Assembly (NCBI GenBank): GCA_040385525.1
Contig: JAZKHE010000005.1
Location: 124,001-188,000, forward strand
Direction: 5' to 3'
Source of the DNA: JAZKHE01 sp040385525
GTDB lineage: Bacteria; Bacteroidota; Bacteroidia; UBA4408
DNA: 64,000 bases
Position 1 is the first letter of the stretch; each line of letters starts with the position of its first letter. The notes below the pieces were generated by a model. That model made no database searches. It was not told where the DNA came from and saw only the letters and a program-made list of their open reading frames with translations. A program made the translations under genes and the position numbers. Of this stretch, positions 49,208 to 55,699 are shown one piece after another.

Positions 49208-49675
49208 ATGAAAGGTAGAATTGTTTGCTTTATTGTCCTTTTTATTTGCGTTGCAGCGCTATGCTGTAATGCGCAAAATTTTATTAATTCGTCAACAGAG
49301 CAACTTCTAAAACAACAAAATTTTGAAGAAAAAAAATTCGCTAAACGAAAAGTAAGTTTTTTGTTTAAGGAAAAGAAAAATGTAATTGTAAAATACAATC
49401 CAGTAACACTAACGTTTGGCGGCTTGTTGTTTTTTTACCAAAAACTAATGTCGCCACAAATTTCAGTTGATTGCCCTTACGAATTAAGTTGTTCTAACTT
49501 TAGTAAAAATTGTATTTATAAGTACGGCTTAATTAAAGGCATTGCTTTAACTGCTGATAGGCTAACAAGGTGTACACAGTTTACAATGATTGACATAGTG
49601 CCAATACAAATAAGTAAACAAGGTAAAATAATAGACCCAATCGAAAATTATAAACTAAAGCATTGGCATGAATAA
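49208..49675 (+). CDS. yidD: YidD-family membrane protein insertion efficiency factor
   Basis: 155 residues, longer than canonical YidD (about 70-85). An N-terminal signal/anchor (1-22) and a Lys-rich spacer precede the YidD core (about 75-140): FGGLLFFYQKLMSPQIS, the DCPYELSCSNFSKN region with the conserved cysteines, YGLIKGIALTADRLTRC. In E. coli YidD acts near the YidC insertase. An exported version with a signal peptide is an unusual form that recurs in Bacteroidota. It overlaps the next gene by 8 nt. Confidence 0.88.
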   Translation: MKGRIVCFIVLFICVAALCCNAQNFINSSTEQLLKQQNFEEKKFAKRKVSFLFKEKKNVIVKYNPVTLTFGGLLFFYQKLMSPQISVDCPYELSCSNFSKNCIYKYGLIKGIALTADRLTRCTQFTMIDIVPIQISKQGKIIDPIENYKLKHWHE

Positions 49676-50552
49676 GTTTTGTTTTTTGATTTCGTTTATT
49701 TTTTATTTTTTTGTTGCACAGTTTGCTAACGCGCAAAACGACACTTTGATTTCTAAGGAATTAAAATTTGTTGATTATTTAATAAACAATAAAGAGTTTG
49801 ACGATGCCAATTTGATTTTAGAAAAAAATAAAAAATTAGTTGAAGAAAATGGAAGTAAAAGTCAAATAGATAGTTTTTATTATTTTAAAGGTTGGTCGTT
49901 TTATAACAATAAAAATATTGATAGTAGTATAGTTTATTTAAGCAGGGTTTCTGGTGAATCTAATTTGTTTTTAAAGTCTAAATTTTACCAAACTTTTGAA
50001 TACATTTATTTGAAAAAATATTCGTTTGCTGAAAAAGAGTTAGCAGTTTTTAATCCGCCAGACTCTTTGTTAATAGAACTTAAAAATTTTCAACTAGCTG
50101 CAAGCGCGCTCTTAAAAAAAGAGTATTCTCGTTTTGATTCAGTAGCGAATAAATTTACTTACACTAATTTTTCGTGTTCTATTGAGCAGAAAAATTTGTT
50201 TAAATACAAAGATGATTTTTTAAAAAACAAAAAAAAATCGCCATTTGTAGCTGGGCTATTTTCTGCAATTATACCCGGAACAGGTAAGTTTTACGCAGGT
50301 TATAGAGGTCAGGCAATTGCAGCAATGATACCTTCGTTTATTTTTGGAGCAGTAGCTACAGAAAACTATATTAAAGCAGGACCCAAAAGTGCTCAATTTA
50401 TAGTTGCCGCAAGTATTTTTTCTATTTTTTATGTGGGTAATATTTGGGGCAGTGTGTTAAGTGTAAAAACATTATACGAACAAAGAAACAATGAAACTAT
50501 TAATAATATTATGCTCGATTTGCATATTCCATTGCGAAGGCTTTTCGAATAA
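49668..50552 (+). CDS. TPR/PGTG-motif membrane protein (paralogue 1)
   Basis: 294 residues with a signal peptide (1-22, ANAQ). Residues 25-180 form helical repeats of TPR type (FVDYLINNKEFDDANLIL; FYYFKGWSFYNNKNIDSS). The C-terminal part (about 190-260) has hydrophobic segments with AGLFSAIIPGTGKFYAGYRG, a PGxGxxYxG motif shared with the next gene and reminiscent of DUF5683/TM2-like membrane hairpins. Function unknown. It overlaps yidD by 8 nt and the next gene by 62 nt. Confidence 0.8.
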   Translation: MNKFCFLISFIFYFFVAQFANAQNDTLISKELKFVDYLINNKEFDDANLILEKNKKLVEENGSKSQIDSFYYFKGWSFYNNKNIDSSIVYLSRVSGESNLFLKSKFYQTFEYIYLKKYSFAEKELAVFNPPDSLLIELKNFQLAASALLKKEYSRFDSVANKFTYTNFSCSIEQKNLFKYKDDFLKNKKKSPFVAGLFSAIIPGTGKFYAGYRGQAIAAMIPSFIFGAVATENYIKAGPKSAQFIVAASIFSIFYVGNIWGSVLSVKTLYEQRNNETINNIMLDLHIPLRRLFE

Positions 50553-51378
50553 TAAACAGCAGTTGTTTTATAAAGCAGATAGTCTTTTTGAGAAGAAGGA
50601 ATATCAACTTGCGGGTATTGAATACGATAGAATTGCGTATTCGGCTTCTACTAACGAAACAAAAGTTATTTCGTTAATTAAAAAAGCCGATTGTTATTTG
50701 CTACGTAATAATTTTTCGGTTGCAGAAAAATGTTTATTGCGAATTGCTTACTATGATATTGGCGACTCATTACATTATGCTGCTCGTATAGCAACAGCAA
50801 CAGCAGCGTATTTAAACTCAAATTTTGAATTAGCAGAATCGCAAATAATTCAAATTAAAAGTTTTGTTACCGATACTTCACTTTACACAAATTGTTTGCC
50901 ACTATATGCTTTGATTTTAAATGAAAGTAATAGATGGAGCGAAGCACAGCAAACTCTTTTGCAATACATCAATTCAAATCAGTTTATTAGTTCTGCCCAA
51001 AAAGAGGCGTATGCAAATGAGATTAATACTATTTACTCACAAAAAAATATTCCTAAATTAAAAAATGTAGAAAAAGCAAAAAACCTTTCTACATTTTTAC
51101 CAGGAACAGGGCAATTGTATTTGGGCTATGTGGCCGAAGGTGTTGCAAGCGTTGCTTTTCAGCTAGTTGGCTTGGGATTTACTGGATTATGTATTTGGCA
51201 AAAATATTATGTTACTGGTGCTTTAATTGGGTTTTCATTTTTTCAAAAGTTTTATGCTGGAGGAATTACACGAACTGAATTTTTGGCTAACAGAAAAAAT
51301 TATAATATGAAAAGAAAGTTTAATGACGAAGCAAAAAATATAATCTTAGAATTTAACCAAATAAAAAAAGCGCCATAA
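50491..51378 (+). CDS. TPR/PGTG-motif membrane protein (paralogue 2)
   Basis: 295 residues, with the same architecture as the preceding gene: signal peptide (about 1-18), TPR-like helices (LFYKADSLFEKKEYQLAGIEYD; ADCYLLRNNFSVAEKCLLRIAYYD) and the C-terminal hydrophobic motif LSTFLPGTGQLYLGYVAEG. The start is inside the preceding gene, so its signal peptide is encoded in the 62-nt overlap. The stop codon lies in the loop of the terminator at 51363-51390. The two genes look like an old tandem duplication. Function unknown. Confidence 0.8.
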   Translation: MKLLIILCSICIFHCEGFSNNKQQLFYKADSLFEKKEYQLAGIEYDRIAYSASTNETKVISLIKKADCYLLRNNFSVAEKCLLRIAYYDIGDSLHYAARIATATAAYLNSNFELAESQIIQIKSFVTDTSLYTNCLPLYALILNESNRWSEAQQTLLQYINSNQFISSAQKEAYANEINTIYSQKNIPKLKNVEKAKNLSTFLPGTGQLYLGYVAEGVASVAFQLVGLGFTGLCIWQKYYVTGALIGFSFFQKFYAGGITRTEFLANRKNYNMKRKFNDEAKNIILEFNQIKKAP

Positions 51379-51390
51379 GGCGCTTTTTTT
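51363..51390. terminator. Bidirectional terminator with embedded stop codon
   Basis: Stem AAAAAAAGCGCC/GGCGCTTTTTTT with loop ATAA, which contains the stop codon of the 50491-51378 gene. It serves the convergent genes on both sides. Confidence 0.92.
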
Positions 51391-51411
51391 ATTTTTCACT
51401 TAAGATTTAAA

Positions 51412-51825
51412 TTAATCTGCCCAAACTAAGAATTTAGAATTGTTAGCATATTTATCCATAGCTTCTTTTCCTTTAAATACTACCCACCAAAAATCAACAC
51501 AACCAGCTACGCCACCCATTACTGGAATACAGAAGTAGTACCAAAATAATTGTTTACCATCAGTACCCATGTAGTAACGGTGTAATGCAAAACCACCACA
51601 AAAGAAAGCTCTAACTAAAAAGCCTCCAACAGTTTTTTCGCCATCAGCTTTAATTGATGAAGTTGTATTCATTAAAGAATAAGCTTCGTCAGCAGCAGTT
51701 AATGTAACATCTTCTGAAGATGCAAATAATTGATCAACGTTTGCTTCATCAACTTTGTAGTTAGATGCAAACGAACTAGTTAAAAGGCATACCATAAATG
51801 CCGGAATCAAAAGTAGTTTTTTCAT
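51412..51825 (-). CDS. TM2-domain-like exported membrane protein
   Basis: 137 residues with a signal peptide (1-20). A conserved-looking stretch VDQLFASSEDVTLTAADEAY (29-48) is followed by a hydrophobic pair: AFFCGGFALHRYYMGTDGK, then YYFCIPVMGGVAGCVDFWWVV, which resembles the TM2 hairpin (GxxGxHRFYxG...D). The motif xDxLFxxxEDxxLTA is shared with the neighbour at 51871-52305. The TM2 fold in the adjacent operon's PGTG motif suggests a functional link. A -7 box (TATATTTG, minus, 51850-51857) precedes it. Confidence 0.82.
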   Translation of the reverse strand: MKKLLLIPAFMVCLLTSSFASNYKVDEANVDQLFASSEDVTLTAADEAYSLMNTTSSIKADGEKTVGGFLVRAFFCGGFALHRYYMGTDGKQLFWYYFCIPVMGGVAGCVDFWWVVFKGKEAMDKYANNSKFLVWAD

Positions 51826-51849
51826 AAATATTGATTTTTAGTGTTTAAG

Positions 51850-51857
51850 CAAATATA
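51850..51857 (-). promoter_or_regulatory. -7 box of the TM2-like gene
   Basis: TATATTTG on the minus strand, 25 nt before the ATG at 51825. The -33 position has TGG rather than TTG. Confidence 0.4.
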
Positions 51858-51870
51858 AAATATTTATTGT

Positions 51871-52305
51871 TTACCACATAATAAAAGATGAATTTTCTAC
51901 ATATTCTGTTCCACCTGCATTAGATAGGAGCAAAATACCATCAACTAGTGTGATAAAACCACAGCCACTTAGTGTAATGCAATACAAGGCGATTATTTTT
52001 GCCGTTTCGCCTCCTGTACCCAATACTATTCTATGAATAGGAATTAAAAAGCCAGGGCCTAAAACTAAACTTCCAATTGCTATAATGCCTGCAATTAGCT
52101 GCTTTTCCTCTTCGTTTGTTTTAGTTATGTTATAATTAACACTATTTGCGGTTAAACTAATATCTTCAGCATTGTTAAATAAATCATCTATTTTGTTATT
52201 ATCAATTTTGTATTCGCTTTTTGTTTCAGCAGTATTGGGTTTACTAACTAATTTTGCATAACTAGCAGAGTATGAAATTAAAAGTAGAATTAGAATTTTT
52301 TTCAT
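51871..52305 (-). CDS. TM2-like exported membrane protein, paralogue of the downstream gene
   Basis: 144 residues, signal peptide (about 1-17). The segment IDDLFNNAEDISLTANSVNY matches the neighbour's pre-membrane motif. The hydrophobic pair (IIAIGSLVLGPGFLIPIHRIVLGTGG, then IALYCITLSGCGFITLVDGILLL) replaces the usual TM2 glycine/aromatic spacing with a divergent HRIVLGTGG. It is upstream of and in the same direction as the 51412-51825 gene, 45 bp away. Function unknown; a duplication that has diverged is likely. Confidence 0.75.
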   Translation of the reverse strand: MKKILILLLISYSASYAKLVSKPNTAETKSEYKIDNNKIDDLFNNAEDISLTANSVNYNITKTNEEEKQLIAGIIAIGSLVLGPGFLIPIHRIVLGTGGETAKIIALYCITLSGCGFITLVDGILLLSNAGGTEYVENSSFIMW

Positions 52306-52324
52306 ATTGAAAATGTTTTAAGCC

Positions 52325-52332
52325 TATATTTG
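52325..52332 (+). promoter_or_regulatory. -7 box upstream of the 52364 gene
   Basis: TATATTTG on the plus strand, 31 nt before the ATG at 52364. The best TTG upstream is only 15 nt away. Confidence 0.4.
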
Positions 52333-52363
52333 GAGCTAAAATATGTATAATTATTTTTAATTG

Positions 52364-53284
52364 ATGTTGATTTTTAAAAAAAATTGTTGCTGGGCAATTG
52401 CATTTATTTGTATTTTTTTTAATTGTGCTGTTTTAGCCCAAAATTCAATTGATGTTCCTAATCAAATACTAATTAGTTGCTATAATTTCAATTTTAAAAC
52501 GGCTGATAGTTTACTAAACAATACAACTGTAGAATATAAAAACACAACTGATTTTGAATTATTAAAAAGCACCATACTTTGGTGGAAAATAATTTCTGGT
52601 GAAAAATCTACTCAACAAAAACAAAATTATTATGTATGTCTACAAAATGCTGAAAACAAGCTTGAGAAAGAAAAAACAAAGGATTTTAATTATATCTATA
52701 AAGGAATTACGCTTTATGGTTTTTATGCTAGAATGGATGGTTTAAATAAAAATTATTTAAAGGCTTTTTTTAGAATTAATAAATGTTTAAGGTTTTTGCA
52801 AACGAGCTTTGGAAACGAAGAAAAGTACAATTATTTTTATTTATCAAGCGGTTTGTATAATTATTATATGGTAAATGCTGTAAAACATTATCCTGTAATA
52901 GCTCCATATTTGTATTTGTATCCAAAAGGAAATACGAACAAAGGCTTTATTTTTTTAGAAACAGCAGCAAACAACAATAATTTAAGTTTAAAAACAGAAG
53001 CAAATTATTTTTTAATGAAAATATTTTTAGAAGAAAAAAAAATTAAAGAAGCAAACAGCTATGCACAAAAACTAACAACTTATTTTTCTTCTAATTTATT
53101 ATTTCAATATTATTATTTTAACACTTTCATACAGCTAAACGACATAAAAGGAGCTGAATTGGTGCTAAAAAACATTTATAGTTACACGAGTAAAAACAAA
53201 GAAATTTCGAACACACAAAAAAAATATTTTATTGATTTAGCCGAGGCAGATTTAAAGGAATATTTTTTAAATAAAAACAAATAA
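52364..53284 (+). CDS. Secreted helical-repeat (TPR-like) protein of unknown function
   Basis: 306 residues from the ATG at 52364; a TTG at 52361 is also in frame. A signal peptide (about 1-25, AVLAQ) precedes a mostly alpha-helical body rich in Tyr, Asn and Lys with TPR-like segments (NYLKAFFRINKCLRFLQ, EANYFLMKIFLEEKKIKEAN). The AT/aromatic-rich composition is similar to the neighbouring genes. No catalytic motif is seen. It converges on the small lipoprotein gene, separated by a terminator. Confidence 0.7.
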   Translation: MLIFKKNCCWAIAFICIFFNCAVLAQNSIDVPNQILISCYNFNFKTADSLLNNTTVEYKNTTDFELLKSTILWWKIISGEKSTQQKQNYYVCLQNAENKLEKEKTKDFNYIYKGITLYGFYARMDGLNKNYLKAFFRINKCLRFLQTSFGNEEKYNYFYLSSGLYNYYMVNAVKHYPVIAPYLYLYPKGNTNKGFIFLETAANNNNLSLKTEANYFLMKIFLEEKKIKEANSYAQKLTTYFSSNLLFQYYYFNTFIQLNDIKGAELVLKNIYSYTSKNKEISNTQKKYFIDLAEADLKEYFLNKNK

Positions 53285-53314
53285 AAAACGCCGCGAAAAT
53301 TGCGGGCGTTTTTT
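53283..53314. terminator. Bidirectional terminator
   Basis: Stem AAAAAACGCC/GGCGTTTTTT around a 12-nt GC/AT loop, directly after the stop of 52364-53284 and 15 bp before the end of the convergent lipoprotein gene. Confidence 0.85.
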
Positions 53315-53328
53315 TTATTTTAGGCTAA

Positions 53329-53772
53329 TTATTTTTTTAGTTTAGCTAATCTGCAAGTAGCTTTAACTTTAGTAATAGTATAAATTCCCAAAACACTAAA
53401 TCTGTCTGATTCAAATTGAGGATATAATACAACATCATAACCAGGATTTTCTTTCATAATATTATAAATTGCATAATATTGAGCTTTATTTGGGTCTAAA
53501 GCAGCGCCAACAATTGGTAAAGAATATAATGAAAAGCCAACAGGCATATCTTTAGCTGTTGCCCCAACTTCTTTTTTAAATAAGCGTTGAAAATCGATAC
53601 CAAGAATTTTTGTTACTGTTGCTTCTGCTGATTTTTGGTCAGAATACTCAAAGTCACTTTTATTAAACTCAACTCTGTAGTTAGGTTCTTTCATAGTACG
53701 ACTCATTGTTGTACAGCTAGAAACAAATAATGCTAATGCAGCAATCGCGGATAAAAATTTGATTTTTTTCAT
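53329..53772 (-). CDS. Small lipoprotein of unknown function
   Basis: 147 residues with a lipoprotein signal ending FVSSC. The mature region contains PNYRVEFNKSDFEYSDQKSA, which is similar to small Bacteroidota lipoproteins that share this YxVEFxKxDF start, and ends with VLYPQFES...KVKATCRLAKL. No catalytic motif. Probably anchored to the outer membrane. A well-formed promoter (53797-53827) lies upstream. Confidence 0.75.
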   Translation of the reverse strand: MKKIKFLSAIAALALFVSSCTTMSRTMKEPNYRVEFNKSDFEYSDQKSAEATVTKILGIDFQRLFKKEVGATAKDMPVGFSLYSLPIVGAALDPNKAQYYAIYNIMKENPGYDVVLYPQFESDRFSVLGIYTITKVKATCRLAKLKK

Positions 53773-53796
53773 AAATAATTATTTTTTGGTTTGATT

Positions 53797-53827
53797 CAAA
53801 AATAAAGATTTAGCTTTCAAAAAGCAA
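53797..53827 (-). promoter_or_regulatory. Promoter of the small lipoprotein gene
   Basis: On the minus strand TTG (53825-53827), a 20-nt spacer and TATTTTTG (53797-53804), 24 nt upstream of the ATG at 53772. Confidence 0.6.
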
Positions 53828-53866
53828 TAAGCTGTTACCAATAAGTAAGAAATTTAAAAATTAGTG

Positions 53867-53874
53867 TATTTTTG
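53867..53874 (+). promoter_or_regulatory. -7 box of gpsA
   Basis: TATTTTTG, 14 nt before the ATG at 53889, fits TAnnTTTG. A suitable -33 was not found. Confidence 0.4.
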
Positions 53875-53888
53875 TTTAAAATATAGCA

Positions 53889-54884
53889 ATGAAAGACATA
53901 AAAATAGCAGTTTTAGGTGGAGGAAGTTGGGCTACGGCCATTGCTAAAATGTTGTGCAACAATGTTTCTACTATTAATTGGTGGATGCGTGATGCAGAAC
54001 AAGTTGAGCACATAAAAAAATACAATCATAATCCACGCTATTTACAATCGGTTGAGTTTCATGCTGAGCAACTAAATGTAAGCAGTAATTTAAAAGCTAT
54101 TATCGATGTTTCTGATATTTTAATTGTTGCCATTCCTTCAGCTTTTATTGATATTCAATTTAGAGATTATCCAAAAGAAGGCATGGAGAAAAAAATTATT
54201 TTTTCTGCTGTAAAAGGAATTATTCCCGAATACAACGCAATTCCTGCTCGCTATTTTCACAAACAGTTTCGCACACCTTATTCGCAAATAGGTATTATTA
54301 GTGGGCCTTGCCACGCCGAAGAAGTTGCTTTAGAGCGATTATCTTATTTAACTTTAGCTTGCCAAAATGTTGATAATGCTGATGTAATGGCGAATTTATT
54401 AGCTTGCAGATATATAAAAACTTCATCGTCTGACGATATTTTTGGAACAGAACTTTCGGCAGTTTTAAAAAACATAGTAGCTGTAGCCGCTGGTATTTGC
54501 CATGGTTTAGGCTATGGCGATAATTTTCAATCGGTGTTGGTATCTAATGCAATTCAAGAAATTGAACGCTTTGTAGATGCTGTTAGTCCTGTGCATCGCG
54601 ATGTAAAATCGTCGGCTTACTTAGGCGATTTATTGGTTACCGCTTATTCTCAGTTTAGTAGAAACAGAACTTTTGGAATGATGGTGGGTAAAGGTTATTC
54701 TGTAAAAGCTGCGCAATTAGAAATGAATATGATTGCAGAAGGTTATTACGCTGCAAAATGTATATACGAAATAAATAAAAAATTCAACGTTAACTTGCCA
54801 ATTGTTAATGCCGTTTACCACATACTTTACGAAAAAATTAGTCCGGCAATTGAAATGAGAATTTTAACCGAAAAATTTTCATGA
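53889..54884 (+). CDS. gpsA: NAD(P)-dependent glycerol-3-phosphate dehydrogenase
   Basis: 331 residues; makes sn-glycerol-3-phosphate from dihydroxyacetone phosphate for phospholipids. The dinucleotide-binding GGGSWATA (9-16), SGPCHAEEV, FGTELSAVLKNIVAVAAGI with the catalytic lysine, and the C-terminal GYYAAKCIYEINKKF are all as in GpsA. The stop TGA overlaps the next gene's ATG by 4 nt (ATGA), so the two are translationally coupled. Confidence 0.96.
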   Translation: MKDIKIAVLGGGSWATAIAKMLCNNVSTINWWMRDAEQVEHIKKYNHNPRYLQSVEFHAEQLNVSSNLKAIIDVSDILIVAIPSAFIDIQFRDYPKEGMEKKIIFSAVKGIIPEYNAIPARYFHKQFRTPYSQIGIISGPCHAEEVALERLSYLTLACQNVDNADVMANLLACRYIKTSSSDDIFGTELSAVLKNIVAVAAGICHGLGYGDNFQSVLVSNAIQEIERFVDAVSPVHRDVKSSAYLGDLLVTAYSQFSRNRTFGMMVGKGYSVKAAQLEMNMIAEGYYAAKCIYEINKKFNVNLPIVNAVYHILYEKISPAIEMRILTEKFS

Positions 54885-55699
54885 TAAAAAAGTATTACGC
54901 TATTTTTTTTCTATGTGTCGTTTTTTCTTTTTTGGCTTGCTCCAGAAAATATAAAGTAGTTAGCATTAGTATGGAAAAATCGTATAATCTCGGGCAAGTG
55001 ATTCGTGTTAAGAAAAAATTTGGAAAAGCTAAACGCAACGATATTGTTACGTTTAAAAATCCTTCGCTTTCAAATCAATTAGATTTAAGTAGAGTATTAG
55101 GTTTACCCGGCGAAACGCTTGAGTTAAACAATGGACATTTATACATAAACGGGCATTATGTAAAAGACCCAAAAAAATTGCAACTCGCTTATTTAGTTAC
55201 TACCGATGGAACGCTTTTAGATAAAAAAGAATTAGATAAAATTGGAATTATTAGAAGAAAAAAACTTGCAGTTGATAAGTATGAAATGTTTTTAACGCTT
55301 GATGAAATTGGCGAATTGCAACAGGTAGACAACGTAACTAATATAGAACAAATTTTAAATTCTGATTTAAAACATTACGATGATATTTTTCCGCACAATA
55401 AAACATATAACTGGAATAGAGATAATTTTGGGCCAATAAAAATTCCAAAAAAGGGAGAAAAAATTACAATTACATTTAATAATGTTTTTCTGTATTTAAG
55501 AATATTAAATGAGTTTGAAAAAAGCAACGATTTTTACGCGCAACAATTTATTGATGATGTGTTTTTAAAAAAAGATTACGTGTTTAAGTACGATTATTTT
55601 ATGGTAATGAGCGATAATAGAGCCATAGCAATGGACTCGAGACATTGGGGTTTTATACCCAAACATTATATTTTAGGAAAAGTTAAAACAACGTTTTAA
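54881..55699 (+). CDS. Signal peptidase I-like lipoprotein lacking the catalytic lysine
   Basis: 272 residues. The N-terminus ends in a lipobox (FLACS, Cys20), not the usual membrane anchor. S26 family boxes are recognisable: SISMEKSY with the nucleophile Ser30, the RVLGLPGETLELNNGHLYING segment, and MVMSDNRAIAMDSRHWGFIP. In active type I signal peptidases Lys precedes Arg in the xKRVVGLPGD box; here that position is Ser70 (LDLSRVLGLPGE). This suggests an inactive or altered enzyme. The gene is coupled to gpsA, and overlaps the convergent AsmA-like gene by 4 bp. Confidence 0.85.
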   Translation: MIKKYYAIFFLCVVFSFLACSRKYKVVSISMEKSYNLGQVIRVKKKFGKAKRNDIVTFKNPSLSNQLDLSRVLGLPGETLELNNGHLYINGHYVKDPKKLQLAYLVTTDGTLLDKKELDKIGIIRRKKLAVDKYEMFLTLDEIGELQQVDNVTNIEQILNSDLKHYDDIFPHNKTYNWNRDNFGPIKIPKKGEKITITFNNVFLYLRILNEFEKSNDFYAQQFIDDVFLKKDYVFKYDYFMVMSDNRAIAMDSRHWGFIPKHYILGKVKTTF

